A stretch of DNA of 64,000 nucleotides from Castellaniella sp. (GTDB lineage: Bacteria; Pseudomonadota; Gammaproteobacteria; Burkholderiales; Burkholderiaceae_B): the NCBI GenBank assembly GCA_019104865.1, contig JAHRWZ010000008.1:78292-142291 (forward strand), given 5' to 3'. Position numbers and translations under genes: made by a program. How positions within the stretch are numbered: position 1 is the first letter of the stretch; each line of letters starts with the position of its first letter. Shown piece after piece: positions 1 to 10,657 of the stretch. Below the pieces are notes generated by a model. That model ran no database searches. It was not told the origin of the DNA and worked only from the letters and a program-made list of their open reading frames with translations.

Positions 1-2
1 AA

Positions 3-59
3 ATGGATCGGGCGAGTCAGCGCCTGAACCAGCTGCAAACTCAGGTCTTGGCGGCGTGA
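3..59 (+). CDS. C-terminal end of an unidentified protein (partial)
   Basis: An open frame enters from the left edge and stops at TGA 57-59. The 18 visible residues (MDRASQRLNQLQTQVLAA) are polar, Gln/Leu-rich and look like the end of a coiled coil. This is too little to name a family. It is followed by about 150 bases without a convincing gene before the ribosome-binding site of the next gene, so it is probably the last gene of a separate unit. The reading frame itself is not certain. Confidence 0.35.
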   Translation: MDRASQRLNQLQTQVLAA

Positions 60-210
60 GACAAGGTTTTCAGGTGGTATCCCGCACAGGATGAGATCCG
101 GTGGTATTGCCGCGACTCGGATGCGGCGTCAGTGGTCCGGACACGGGAGTTCGGGTCGCAACAGCAGGTTCCCGGAAGGAACCCATGAATCTTACAAAAG
201 GAGAGATGTG

Positions 211-1380
211 ATGGTTCGAGAAATTGGCAAATTGTGTGCCTTGTCGGCGGTCGCCCTGTGCCTGCAGATGGGCTCGGCAGCGGCGGATGAGATCCTGGTT
301 GGGGTCGAAGGTCCGATGACGGGCAGCCTGGCTCGTGAAGGTGGCGGCATGATCCAGGGGGTTGAAATTGCTGCTGAACTGTTCAACAAGTCCAATGGCA
401 AACATACCATCAAGCTGATCAAGATCGACGACGAGTCGCAGCCGGCCAAAGCCGTGGCGGCGGTTGAGAAACTGGCGGGCGACGGTGTCGTCGCCATTAC
501 GGGCGGGTATGGTTCAAACAACGTTGGGCCGGCTTCCGACGCAGCCAACAAGTTGGGCCTGCCGTACATTACGTCCGGCGCCGTGGCCGATGGTCTGACC
601 CAGCGCGGCTTCAAGACATTTTTCCGGGTCAACAACACGGCCGGCTATCAGAAGGCCCTGGTTGGCCTGATGGACACCATGAAGGTCCAGGCTGTGTCCA
701 TCCTGTATTCGACCAAGGAAGCCAATTCCCGTCTGGCCGCCGATACGGAAAAGGAGCTGGCGGGCAAGGGCGTGAAGGTCAGCATGCATGCCTTCGATCC
801 AGCCACGACCGACTTCAAGCCGCTCATCAACAAGGTGCGTCTGAAGGACAAGGCCGACATCATCCTGATGGTGGGCTATGAGAACGATTACGTGGGTATT
901 TTGCGCGCCGCGAAAGTCCTGAAGCCCAAGGTCAAGGCCATGGTCGGCGTCTGGGGCCTGGTCACGCCCAAAATGATCAAGGAATTCCCGGACATCGCCC
1001 AGAACATCTATGGGACGGCCGCTCTGTCGTATCCGGTGGAGTTCACCTCGCAGGAAGGCAAGGACTTCGAAACCGCCTACGCGGCGCGGTTCAAAGAGGA
1101 TGTCGGCTATCTGCAGCAGTTCGGCTACGTCCAGGGCCAGGTGCTCTTCGAGGCCATTGCCCGTGCGGCTGACAAGGGCACGCTGAAATCGGGCGGTGTC
1201 GCCCAGGAACTGGCGGCGACCGATGCGCAGACCCTGATCGGGCGGGTGCAGTTCAACACCAAGGGTGACAACGTCAATTTTTCGCACCGCATCGGCCAGG
1301 TTCAGGGCGAAAAGATCGTGCTCGTGTGGCCCGCAGAGGGGGCCAACGGCAAGATGGTCTACCCCGGAGTGCCCTGGTAA
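211..1380 (+). CDS. Periplasmic substrate-binding protein of a branched-chain amino acid/aromatic acid type ABC importer
   Basis: 389 residues if started at ATG 211, which is preceded by an AAAGGAGAG ribosome-binding site at 197-205; the open frame extends further upstream without family similarity. Residues 1-25 form a signal peptide with a hydrophobic core and an SAAA|DE cleavage site. The mature protein opens with the typical Peripla_BP_6 pattern (ILVGVEGPMTG) and carries the repeated alpha/beta lobes of type I binding proteins. It is the first gene of an operon with two LivH/LivM permeases and two LivG/LivF ATPases, so it delivers the ligand to them in the periplasm. The ligand cannot be read from sequence: LivK-like proteins of Burkholderiales also bind aromatic acids, amides or urea. 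The thioesterase and etfBA downstream hint at an acid that becomes a CoA ester. Confidence 0.9.
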   Translation: MVREIGKLCALSAVALCLQMGSAAADEILVGVEGPMTGSLAREGGGMIQGVEIAAELFNKSNGKHTIKLIKIDDESQPAKAVAAVEKLAGDGVVAITGGYGSNNVGPASDAANKLGLPYITSGAVADGLTQRGFKTFFRVNNTAGYQKALVGLMDTMKVQAVSILYSTKEANSRLAADTEKELAGKGVKVSMHAFDPATTDFKPLINKVRLKDKADIILMVGYENDYVGILRAAKVLKPKVKAMVGVWGLVTPKMIKEFPDIAQNIYGTAALSYPVEFTSQEGKDFETAYAARFKEDVGYLQQFGYVQGQVLFEAIARAADKGTLKSGGVAQELAATDAQTLIGRVQFNTKGDNVNFSHRIGQVQGEKIVLVWPAEGANGKMVYPGVPW

Positions 1381-1401
1381 GCATTCCAGCACCTTGATGT
1401 G

Positions 1402-1430
1402 CCGGCAGTTGCGCAACATCGCGCTGCCGG
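1402..1430 (+). other. Intercistronic hairpin between binding protein and permease genes
   Basis: CCGGCAG at 1402-1408 pairs with CTGCCGG at 1424-1430, 21 bases after the stop of the binding-protein gene and with no T-tract. A stem here could protect the upstream transcript end and allow the binding protein to be made in excess over the membrane subunits, as known for other periplasmic-binding-protein operons. The role is inferred. Confidence 0.5.
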
Positions 1431-1467
1431 ACTGATGGGCTTCATTTGAATTTGGAGCAAGCCTTCC

Positions 1468-2340
1468 ATGATGGAACTCATTTTTCAGTCGCTGTATTCC
1501 GGGGTGTTGCAGGGGGGGTCGTACGCACTGATCGCCCTGGGATTGGCACTGGTCTTCGGGACGATGAAGGTGATCAACCTGGCCCACGGGGAACTCGTCC
1601 TGTTGGCCGCTTATATTGCGTATTCGGTGGAGGCGAACCTGGGCGTCAGTCCGATCTTCGCTATTCCCATTGCCCTGGTTCTGGTCTGTTTCTGCTCGGT
1701 GCTGGTCTATTGGCTGGTCAGCATGATCCGCGCAGACCGGGAATTGAATTCACTGATCCTGACTTATGGCGTCGGGGTCATTGTGACCAATGCGATCCTG
1801 CTGACCTGGTCGGCGGATGTGCATTCGACGTCGTCGAGCTGGCTGCAGGATGCTGTGGTCCTCGGGCCCTTGTACAGCATGCGTGGCGAGGTGCTGTTCT
1901 TCATTGTCGCGTTGATATTGATGGCTGGACTCTGGTGGTGGCTGTCGCGCAGCTGGTACGGGCGCGCGGTGCGGGCCGTTTCCAGCAACCGCGCGGCTGC
2001 CAAGCTGATGGGCATCAATCCGCGCACAACGGAAATCGTCTCCTTCGTCGTGGCGGGAATCCTGGCATCCTTTGCCGGTGTAGCCATCTTCAGTTACGGC
2101 GTCATCCAGCCGGCCTTCGGCCATGCGCTGACGATCAAGGCGTTCATCATCACAGTCCTGGCCGGGATCGGCTCGATTCCGGGCGTACTGATCGGCGGGC
2201 TTCTGCTGGGTATCGCCGAGGCGCTGACTGTCACTCTGTATAGCTCGGCCCTGCAGGAGTTAGTCGGCATGGTGCTGTTCCTGCTGGTGCTGTTCATCAT
2301 GCCCAATGGTCTGTTTGGCGCCAAGGCAAGGAGAGGATGA
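1468..2340 (+). CDS. livH: ABC importer permease, LivH family
   Basis: 290 residues, about eight hydrophobic membrane segments. The N-terminal family pattern MKVINLAHGELVLLAAYIAY is present around residues 35-54, and the C-terminal half has the glycine-rich region (ITVLAGIGSIPGVLIGGLL) typical of LivH. The start is taken at ATG 1468, with GGAG at 1454-1457; a second ATG follows at once at 1471. It forms the inner-membrane channel with the LivM-like protein. Its stop overlaps the next start (ATGA, 2337-2340), indicating translational coupling. The symbol is given by family, not by proven substrate. Confidence 0.9.
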   Translation: MMELIFQSLYSGVLQGGSYALIALGLALVFGTMKVINLAHGELVLLAAYIAYSVEANLGVSPIFAIPIALVLVCFCSVLVYWLVSMIRADRELNSLILTYGVGVIVTNAILLTWSADVHSTSSSWLQDAVVLGPLYSMRGEVLFFIVALILMAGLWWWLSRSWYGRAVRAVSSNRAAAKLMGINPRTTEIVSFVVAGILASFAGVAIFSYGVIQPAFGHALTIKAFIITVLAGIGSIPGVLIGGLLLGIAEALTVTLYSSALQELVGMVLFLLVLFIMPNGLFGAKARRG

Positions 2341-3320
2341 TCATGAAAATATCAAAATCCGCACTGATTGGAGTGGTGCTGGCCTATGTGGCCGTCCCGT
2401 GGCTGCTGGGCGACAATAACTATGTCATGAGCCTGATCGTGGCTGCTTTGATCATCGGCGGCATTGCGCTGGCCTGGGCCTTGCTGGGTAACCTGGGCGG
2501 CATGGTGAGCTTCGGTCATTCCGCATTTTTCGGCGTGGGGGCCTATGTGTCCGCGCTGTTGACGATGAATGCCGGCGTGCCGGTGCTGCTGGCCATGCTG
2601 CTGGGCGGTGTTGGCGCTGTCCTGGCATCGCTGGTGATGTTGCCGGTGTTACGGCTGAAGGGGCCCTATTTTTCCCTGGCCATTCTGGCGTACGCCCACA
2701 TCTTCAGGATTGTGGCCACCGAATGGGAGTCCGTCACAGGCGGCTCGGGCGGTCTGTCCAGCGTCCCACAATTGCCGGTGCTGATGGGCCTGGATCTGTC
2801 CAGCAAGACGGGCAGCTATCTGCTCATCCTGACCCTGCTCGTGCTGTTCGTACTGGCCTATCAGATCATCCGCACCAGCCACTACGGGATTGCATTGCGT
2901 GCCATGCTCGGCAGCGAGGATGCCACCCGGGTCGTGGGGGTCAACAGCGTCTTGCTGAAAGCAATGATGCTGTTCGTGTCGGCCTTCATGACCGGTGTGG
3001 TCGGGGCCTTCAACGTACATTACATCAACTTCCTGGAACCCGACTATGCCTTCAACAGCACGTGGGTGATGTTGCCCATCGTGGCTGCCATTTTCGGCGG
3101 GTACCGCACGATCGCAGGTCCCATTATCGGCGCAGTGACGGTTTACCTGGTGGATCAGCTCATTTTCAAGAACATCATGCCGACCGGTCACCAGTTGGTG
3201 CTGGGCGCGTTGCTGGTGGCCATGATTATCGGCAGCCCGGCGGGCCTGGTGCCGCTGGTGCGCAAGATTCCAGGTATGAAACGGGTCGCCGCGGGTTCCA
3301 CCGGAGGACAGACATGCTGA
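2337..3320 (+). CDS. livM: ABC importer permease, LivM family
   Basis: 327 residues with eight to ten hydrophobic segments. The central pattern LGGMVSFGHSAFFGVGAYV is diagnostic for LivM-type permeases, as is the later RTSHYGIALRAMLGSEDATR loop, which corresponds to the cytoplasmic EAA-like coupling region. It pairs with the LivH-like protein in the inner membrane. ATG 2337 overlaps the stop of the preceding gene by four bases; another ATG lies at 2343. The last seven bases overlap the start of the ATPase gene (ATGCTGA, 3314-3320), so the whole set is tightly coupled. Confidence 0.9.
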   Translation: MIMKISKSALIGVVLAYVAVPWLLGDNNYVMSLIVAALIIGGIALAWALLGNLGGMVSFGHSAFFGVGAYVSALLTMNAGVPVLLAMLLGGVGAVLASLVMLPVLRLKGPYFSLAILAYAHIFRIVATEWESVTGGSGGLSSVPQLPVLMGLDLSSKTGSYLLILTLLVLFVLAYQIIRTSHYGIALRAMLGSEDATRVVGVNSVLLKAMMLFVSAFMTGVVGAFNVHYINFLEPDYAFNSTWVMLPIVAAIFGGYRTIAGPIIGAVTVYLVDQLIFKNIMPTGHQLVLGALLVAMIIGSPAGLVPLVRKIPGMKRVAAGSTGGQTC

Positions 3321-4027
3321 AGCTGGAAAATCTTTCAGTTCGGTTCGGCGGACTGACCGCCGTCAACTCGGTCAGCCTGTCGGTGCGTTCAGATGAGGTG
3401 GTCGGCCTGGTGGGCCCCAACGGCGCCGGCAAGACCACACTGTTCAACGCGCTTTCTGGGCTGGTCCGGCCGTCGAGCGGGCGGATCTTGTTCGAGGCGC
3501 GCGACATCGTGCGTATGCCGCTGCACTGTCGGGCGCGGATAGGAATCGGGCGTACGTTTCAGATCCCTCAGCCCATGCACGAACTGACCGTGCGGGAAAA
3601 TCTGATCGTGGCCCAGCGTTTTGGCACCGGACGCGTCGATGACGCGCGGATCGACGAGGTGCTGGAGTTCACCAATCTGTCGGGTAAGGCGGAGTACGAT
3701 GCGGCGACCGAGCTGGCACTGACGGAACTCAAGGCGCTCGAAGTGGCCAAGGCCCTGGCCACCAACCCAAAGCTGCTCATGCTCGATGAAGTGCTGGCAG
3801 GCCTGGAGACATCGGGTAAACGACGCTTTATGGGCATGCTCAAGGACATGCATGCGCAATTTTCGGTCGGGATACTGATCATCGAGCACGACATCGAGAC
3901 GATCAGCAATCTATGCGATCGCGTCGCAGTGCTGAATTTCGGTGAACTGATCGCAGATGGGACCCCCGACGAGGTCTTCCACAATCCGGAAGTGATTACA
4001 AGCTATACAGGAGCCAGCCATGCTTGA
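3314..4027 (+). CDS. livG: ABC importer ATPase, LivG family
   Basis: 237 residues, cytoplasmic. Walker A (GPNGAGKTT) lies near residues 35-43, the Q-loop near FQIPQP, Walker B at LLMLDE and the switch His in IEHDIE. The ABC signature is not LSGGQ but reads LTELKALEVAKAL, the variant found in a subgroup of LivG-like ATPases. ATG 3314 follows a GGAGGA ribosome-binding site at 3303-3308, which lies inside the end of livM. Together with the LivF-like protein it powers the importer. It overlaps the following gene by eight bases. Confidence 0.9.
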   Translation: MLKLENLSVRFGGLTAVNSVSLSVRSDEVVGLVGPNGAGKTTLFNALSGLVRPSSGRILFEARDIVRMPLHCRARIGIGRTFQIPQPMHELTVRENLIVAQRFGTGRVDDARIDEVLEFTNLSGKAEYDAATELALTELKALEVAKALATNPKLLMLDEVLAGLETSGKRRFMGMLKDMHAQFSVGILIIEHDIETISNLCDRVAVLNFGELIADGTPDEVFHNPEVITSYTGASHA

Positions 4028-4721
4028 GATTACCAATGTCCGGGCCGGCTACGGGGCCATCAACGTGCTGTGGGATGTCTCGCTGTCCATCCCGCAGGGC
4101 AAGTTGACCACCATTGTCGGGCCCAATGGTGCTGGCAAGACCACACTGTTGCGCGCCATCATGGGGCTGATTCCCCTGAGTCAAGGCGATATCGTCTTCG
4201 ATGGCCGGTCGCTGGCTGGCGGCTCGACCTGGGATCTGCTCGGGCAGGGTATCGCGATGATCCCCGAAGGCCGGATGGTGTTCAAGGACATGTCGGTCGA
4301 GGAAAACCTGATGCTCGGCGCTTATCCGAAGACACGCCGGGCCGCGGCCCGCGCCAATTGCGACAAGGCCTACGCCATGTTTGCGCGCCTGAAGGAACGC
4401 CGCCATCAGTTGGCGGGTACCCTGTCGGGTGGCGAAGCCCAGATGCTGGCCATGGCACGCGGGCTGATGTCCGATCCACGTCTCCTCATCATCGATGAAC
4501 CATCGCTGGGCCTGGCGCCCGTGGTGGTCAACGAGCTGTTCGATGTGCTGGCCGGGCTCAAGCAGGAAGGCCGCACTATCGTGCTGGTCGAACAGAACAC
4601 ACATAAGGCAGTCGGTGTGGCCGATCAGGTTCATCTAATGCAGGGTGGCAAGGTCCAGCTCTCACAGGCGGCAGCCGACGTTGATATCGAGGCCCTGCAT
4701 GAACTCTATTTCGCCCGCTGA
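4020..4721 (+). CDS. livF: ABC importer ATPase, LivF family
   Basis: 233 residues, the usual LivF length. Walker A GPNGAGKTT, canonical signature LSGGEAQMLAMARGL, Walker B LLIIDEPSLGLAP and the LVEQN H-loop region are all present. It heterodimerises with the LivG-like ATPase on the cytoplasmic face of LivHM. The start overlaps the preceding stop, and its own 3' end overlaps the start chosen for the thioesterase by 23 bases. This continues the run of overlapping reading frames that defines the operon. Confidence 0.92.
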   Translation: MLEITNVRAGYGAINVLWDVSLSIPQGKLTTIVGPNGAGKTTLLRAIMGLIPLSQGDIVFDGRSLAGGSTWDLLGQGIAMIPEGRMVFKDMSVEENLMLGAYPKTRRAAARANCDKAYAMFARLKERRHQLAGTLSGGEAQMLAMARGLMSDPRLLIIDEPSLGLAPVVVNELFDVLAGLKQEGRTIVLVEQNTHKAVGVADQVHLMQGGKVQLSQAAADVDIEALHELYFAR

Positions 4722-5181
4722 CATGCTGCCCGCCGAACTCGCCGCCAGGCTCAGCGACAGCGCGATCGGTGCCGGTTTTGCCGCACAGACCGGTTGCCGG
4801 ATCGTTGCCTGGGAAGACGGCCGCGCTGAACTGGCGCTGGATATCGAGCCCCGGCATCTGAACCGGGGCGGTACCGTCCACGGCGGGGTTCTGGCAACGC
4901 TGATCGACGTGACCGGCGCTCTGGCGGGACTGTATACCGGTTCGGCCGATCGGGTACGTGGGGCCGTCACCCTGTCGCTGAACATCAGCTATACGGGGCA
5001 GGTATCTGCTGGAACGCTGCGTGCATACGGAAAGGTGCAGTCCGCCGGCCGCAGCGTTTTCTTTTCCCGGACCGAGGTCTTCGATTCGGCAGGACACCCG
5101 ATCGCGCATGGAGATGCCGTCAATCGTTATCGACGCGGCAGCGAAGGGGCCACGTCACATTCTTCGCCTATAAAGGAATGA
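4699..5181 (+). CDS. PaaI-type hotdog-fold acyl-CoA thioesterase
   Basis: 160 residues from ATG 4699, with GAGG at 4689-4692; an alternative ATG at 4723 lacks a ribosome-binding site. The pattern HLNRGGTVHGGVLATLIDV around residues 54-72 is the hotdog-fold active-site helix (HGG and Asp) of 4HBT/PaaI thioesterases. Such enzymes hydrolyse aryl- or acyl-CoA esters, often as a safety valve when CoA is trapped in dead-end esters. Sitting between a Liv-type importer and etfBA, it fits a pathway that takes up an organic acid, activates it to a CoA ester and oxidises it. The substrate is unknown. Confidence 0.8.
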   Translation: MNSISPADMLPAELAARLSDSAIGAGFAAQTGCRIVAWEDGRAELALDIEPRHLNRGGTVHGGVLATLIDVTGALAGLYTGSADRVRGAVTLSLNISYTGQVSAGTLRAYGKVQSAGRSVFFSRTEVFDSAGHPIAHGDAVNRYRRGSEGATSHSSPIKE

Positions 5182-5184
5182 CCC

Positions 5185-5937
5185 ATGAAAGTTCTGGTGC
5201 CCGTGAAGCGGGTGGTTGATTACAACGTCAAAGTCCGCGTCAAGAGCGACGGCAGCGGGGTCGATCTGGCCAATATCAAGATGTCCATGAATCCGTTCGA
5301 TGAGATCGCCGTGGAAGAGGCGGTGAGGCTGAAAGAAGCCGGCCTGGTCGAGGAAGTGGTTGCGGTCACCTGTGGTGCCGCCGTCTGTCAGGAAACGCTG
5401 CGCACCGCCATGGCCATCGGGGCCGACCGGGGCATTCTGGTGCAGACTGATGCTGAATTGCAGCCGCTGGCGGTCGCCCGGCTGCTGCACGCAGTCTGCC
5501 AGCGAGAGCAGGTTCAGTTGATCATCTGCGGCAAGCAGGCAATCGATGATGACGCTGGTCAGACCGGGCAGATGCTCGCGGCGCTGCTCGGGTGGCCGCA
5601 GGCAACTTTCGCATCGAAATTGGTTCTGCAGAATGGCCGCGCGACGGTCACACGAGAAGTCGATGGTGGTCTGGAAACCCTGGAGCTGAGCTTGCCGGCG
5701 GTCGTGACGACCGATCTCCGGCTCAATCAGCCGCGCTATGCCACTCTGCCCAATATCGTGAAGGCCAAGAAAAAGCCGCTGATCACGCTGACCTCGGACG
5801 AGCTTGGCATCCCGGTGACCGGACAACTGACCGTGTTGCAGGTGGCGGAGCCGCCCCGGCGCAGCGCCGGTGTCCAGGTTTCGGATGTCGCCCAACTGGT
5901 CGATCGACTCAAGAATGAAGCCAAGGTGATTTCATGA
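5185..5937 (+). CDS. etfB: Electron transfer flavoprotein, beta subunit
   Basis: 250 residues, full length. It begins with [19 protein letters not shown] and holds the ETF beta signature region ([21 protein letters not shown]) that binds AMP and contacts the alpha subunit. The C-terminal recognition loop [12 protein letters not shown], used to dock acyl-CoA dehydrogenases, is present. A strong AAAGGA site (5172-5177) precedes ATG 5185, overlapping the end of the thioesterase. It accepts electrons from acyl-CoA dehydrogenases and passes them to ETF:quinone oxidoreductase. The stop overlaps the etfA start (ATGA, 5934-5937). Confidence 0.95.
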   Translation: MKVLVPVKRVVDYNVKVRVKSDGSGVDLANIKMSMNPFDEIAVEEAVRLKEAGLVEEVVAVTCGAAVCQETLRTAMAIGADRGILVQTDAELQPLAVARLLHAVCQREQVQLIICGKQAIDDDAGQTGQMLAALLGWPQATFASKLVLQNGRATVTREVDGGLETLELSLPAVVTTDLRLNQPRYATLPNIVKAKKKPLITLTSDELGIPVTGQLTVLQVAEPPRRSAGVQVSDVAQLVDRLKNEAKVIS

Positions 5938-6866
5938 CTATTCTCGTCCTTGCCGAACACGACAATCAGAACCTCAAAGCCGCCACGTTCAATACCGTCG
6001 CCGCCGCAACGTCACTGGGAAACGACGTCCATCTGTTGGTGGCCGGTGCCGATTGCCAGGCGGTTGCCCAGCAGGCCAGCGGCCTGGCGGGGGTTGCCCA
6101 AGTCTTGTTGGCTGATGACCTGCGATATCGGGACCAACTGGCAGAGAATCTGGCAGCCCTGATCATGGCGCATGCCGATGGCTACAGCCATATTTTGGCC
6201 GCCGCTTCACCGGTCGGCAAAAGCACGCTGCCGCGCGTGGCGGCTTTGCTGGGCGTCGCGCAGATTTCGGATGTGGTCTCGGTTGAGAGCGCGGACACCT
6301 TTGTCCGGCCGATTTATGCCGGAAATGCGCTTGCGACGGTTCGCAGTGCCGATCCAGTCAAAGTCCTGACCGTCCGCACGACGGCATTCAACCCAGTCGC
6401 CATCGGTGCGTCCGCGCCTATCCAGACTTTGGGCGTCGGACCCGATCTGGGGCTGGTCCGGTTGGTGGGTCGGGAATTGACCCAGAGCGAGCGCCCCGAG
6501 CTGGCCGCCGCTGACGTCGTCGTGTCCGGTGGCCGTGGCCTGGGCAGCAGCGAGCACTATCATCAGGTTCTGGAGCCCCTGGCTGATCGGCTTGGGGCTG
6601 CCTTGGGCGCCTCGCGGGCAGCGGTGGATGCAGGGTTCGCACCGAATGATTATCAGGTTGGGCAGACCGGCAAGATCGTGGCGCCGCAGCTGTATATTGC
6701 GGTGGGGATTTCGGGCGCCATCCAGCATCTGGCGGGTATGAAGGATTCGAAGGTCATCGTGGCCATCAACAAGGATCCCGAGGCGCCCATCTTCCAGGTC
6801 GCGGATTATGGGCTGGTGGCAGACCTGTTCGAGGCCGTGCCCGCACTAGTGCAGGCGCTGGCCTGA
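5934..6866 (+). CDS. etfA: Electron transfer flavoprotein, alpha subunit
   Basis: 310 residues, normal length. The C-terminal FAD-binding domain is intact: [42 protein letters not shown] and [18 protein letters not shown] are all recognisable. The N-terminal domain is the usual divergent alpha/beta fold. It forms a heterodimer with EtfB in the cytoplasm. It is the last gene of the unit that starts with the ABC importer. A strong hairpin lies 60 bases downstream, before frmA. Confidence 0.95.
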   Translation: MTILVLAEHDNQNLKAATFNTVAAATSLGNDVHLLVAGADCQAVAQQASGLAGVAQVLLADDLRYRDQLAENLAALIMAHADGYSHILAAASPVGKSTLPRVAALLGVAQISDVVSVESADTFVRPIYAGNALATVRSADPVKVLTVRTTAFNPVAIGASAPIQTLGVGPDLGLVRLVGRELTQSERPELAAADVVVSGGRGLGSSEHYHQVLEPLADRLGAALGASRAAVDAGFAPNDYQVGQTGKIVAPQLYIAVGISGAIQHLAGMKDSKVIVAINKDPEAPIFQVADYGLVADLFEAVPALVQALA

Positions 6867-6927
6867 TAGACCGACGTTGGTTCGGTTTGTCTTCCAGTCC
6901 GGTTCTGGCCATAATCGGCCTGATCCC

Positions 6928-8938
<2,011 letters not shown>

Positions 8939-8972
8939 GTCGCAAGCGCGTGTAGGATGATCGGCCTGCGGG

Positions 8973-9178
8973 TCAGCAGTGATTGTCAGCTTGCTGATGT
9001 ATGCGCTGGCGTAGCGTATCGAAGTAGGTCTTGTCCGCAGAGGCGGCAGGAGGAGATTTGGCGCCAGCCAGCAGCGCATCTGCAATTGGGTGCGTTCCTG
9101 ATCCTTGCGGATCAGTTCTCGGACATATTCGCTGTGCGTGCCGAATCCTCGCTCACCGCTGATACGCACGACGAAGCA
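8973..9178 (-). pseudogene. Relic of a ParD-family antitoxin gene (truncated and frameshifted)
   Basis: Read on the minus strand, the segment gives GERGFGTHSEYVRELIRKDQ, the hallmark of ParD/CopG-type antitoxins. A frame change near 9085-9095 then leads into LLAGAKSPPAASADKTYFD and a plausible C-terminus ending at TGA (complement of 8973-8975). The N-terminal ribbon-helix-helix strand is missing, the 5' end running into a hairpin at 9192-9223. No ParE toxin gene is present. This is a dead antitoxin left after loss of a toxin-antitoxin pair. Family recognition is from motif memory. Confidence 0.6.
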
Positions 9179-9191
9179 GAGAGAACAGCTG

Positions 9192-9223
9192 CGTCAACGA
9201 TGCCGCAGACAGCATCGTTGACG
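9192..9223 (-). terminator. Hairpin downstream of the DJ-1/PfpI gene
   Basis: CGTCAACGATGC at 9192-9203 pairs perfectly with GCATCGTTGACG at 9212-9223 (12 bp, 8-base loop). It starts nine bases beyond the stop of the minus-strand DJ-1-like gene. Read on that strand it is followed by a moderately T-rich stretch rather than a clean T-run, so it is a probable but imperfect intrinsic terminator. Confidence 0.55.
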
Positions 9224-9231
9224 AGGTTTGC

Positions 9232-9909
9232 TCAGTCCAGCATCTTCAGCAACGCCTTGGCGGCGGGCTCGGATGACGCTGGATTCTGACCGGTGATCAG
9301 CAGGCCGTCGCTGACCACGTACGGCTGCCAGTCACCGCCTTTGCTGTAATTGCTGCCGTTCTTTTTCAGCATGTCTTCCACCAGGAACGGTACCACTTTG
9401 GTCAGGCCGACGGCCTCTTCCTCGGTATTGGTGAAGCCGGTGACCGACTTGCCTTGGACCAGCGGTTTGCCATCGGCCGACTTAACGTGGCGCAGCACGC
9501 CGGGTGCGTGGCATACGGCAGCGACCGGCTTGCCGGCGGCCAGCGTGGCTTCGATCAGCGCGATCGATGTGGCGTCTTCGGCCAGATCCCACAGCGGACC
9601 GTGGCCGCCCGGATAGAACACTGCGTCGAAGTCGGTGGCCGAGACATCCTTCAGCTTCTGCGTGCTAGCCAGTACGGTCTGAGCCGCCGGGTCATCCTTG
9701 AAACGGCGAGTGGCATCGGTCTGCGCCGACGGATCGTCGCTCTTCGGATCCAGCGGCGGCTGCCCGCCATGCGGCGAGGCCACTGTGATCTGTGCGCCAG
9801 CGTCCTTGAACACGTAGTAAGGCGCGACGAATTCTTCCAGCCAGAAACCCGTCTTCTTGCCGGTGTCACCCAGTCGATCGTGCGAAGTGAGAATCATCAG
9901 AATTTTCAT
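9232..9909 (-). CDS. DJ-1/PfpI family protein (Hsp31-like, possible glyoxalase/deglycase)
   Basis: 225 residues. The nucleophile elbow AVCHAPGVL holds the reactive Cys followed by His, and the N-terminal MKILMILTSHDRLG with GFWLEEFVAPYYVF matches the class I glutamine-amidotransferase-like Hsp31/YDR533C group. Members act as glutathione-independent glyoxalases or chaperones; which one applies cannot be told from sequence. It stands alone on the minus strand between two relic zones, with its own hairpin terminator. Confidence 0.8.
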   Translation of the reverse strand: MKILMILTSHDRLGDTGKKTGFWLEEFVAPYYVFKDAGAQITVASPHGGQPPLDPKSDDPSAQTDATRRFKDDPAAQTVLASTQKLKDVSATDFDAVFYPGGHGPLWDLAEDATSIALIEATLAAGKPVAAVCHAPGVLRHVKSADGKPLVQGKSVTGFTNTEEEAVGLTKVVPFLVEDMLKKNGSNYSKGGDWQPYVVSDGLLITGQNPASSEPAAKALLKMLD

Positions 9910-9964
9910 GAATTGTCTTCTTTGAATGGGGGATGGGAAAGCGAGGGGTCTTGCTGACGAGGCC

Positions 9965-10110
9965 TCATTCGCTGGCGACGCGAACCACCAGCTTACTAAA
10001 ATCGCTGCCGTTTAGCATGCCAATGAAGGCCTGGGGCGCTTGGAAGTCGATCACTCTGCCGTCTGAATTGTGATCGTCTAGGATCTCGCTAACTCGCAGG
10101 CTGATGAAAG
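9965..10110 (-). pseudogene. C-terminal remnant of a zinc-type/NADP-dependent oxidoreductase
   Basis: On the minus strand an open stretch of about 48 codons ends at TGA (complement of 9965-9967) and reads GRVIDFQAPQAFIGMLNGSD followed by FSKLVVRVASE. It resembles the last helix and strand of medium-chain quinone or NADP oxidoreductases. Nothing upstream continues the domain, so it is a truncated fragment. The remaining sequence to 10234 shows no gene I can recognise. Similarity is judged by eye and is weak. Confidence 0.4.
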
Positions 10111-10234
10111 GATGCCCAGTCCTTCGTTTCGATCGGCAGTTTGCTGAGCGAAGCCGGCGTTGAATGACGGAGAGACACGTCCGGCGAATGACGGCTCCTG
10201 GCCGACACCAGCCATTAGAAGTCCTGGCAATCCT

Positions 10235-10657
10235 TCACTGCGCAGGCAACATCTCCGGATTCCAAACCACCTCCCAAAGATGCCCATCCGGGTCCTGGAA
10301 GTACCCCGCATATCCGCCCCAGAATGTATCCAGCGCCGGCTTCACGATCACCGCGCCGGCCGCTCGTGCCTGGGCCATGACCTCATCCACCTCGGCCCTG
10401 GACGAGACATTGTGCCCAAGGCTGAATTCCGTGGCGCTGGCCGAGCCCAGCGGCAGGCCCGAGTCCTTCGCCAGGCTTTTGCGGGGCCAGATGGCCAGCC
10501 TCAACCCCGGCTGCAGATCGAAAAAAGCGACGGCGCCGTTTTCGAATTGTTCGCCGACGATGCCTTCGGTCGCCAGCCCCAGGCCGTCCCGGTAGAACCG
10601 CAGGGACCGTTCCAGGTCATCGACTCCCAGGCTGATGACTGTGATGCGTGGTTTCAT
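10235..10657 (-). CDS. VOC (glyoxalase/bleomycin-resistance fold) family protein
   Basis: 140 residues from ATG 10657, preceded on the minus strand by AGGGGAAAACAGTC. The pattern ISLGVDDLERSLRFYRDGLG and the closing AGYFQDPDGHLWEVVWNPE are the two betaalphabetabetabeta modules of a VOC-fold protein, with the metal-binding Glu near the C-terminus. The substrate is unknown; such proteins range from isomerases to antibiotic-binding proteins. Its first 41 bases overlap the 3' end of ampD, so it is the last gene of that overlapping cluster. Confidence 0.85.
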   Translation of the reverse strand: MKPRITVISLGVDDLERSLRFYRDGLGLATEGIVGEQFENGAVAFFDLQPGLRLAIWPRKSLAKDSGLPLGSASATEFSLGHNVSSRAEVDEVMAQARAAGAVIVKPALDTFWGGYAGYFQDPDGHLWEVVWNPEMLPAQ

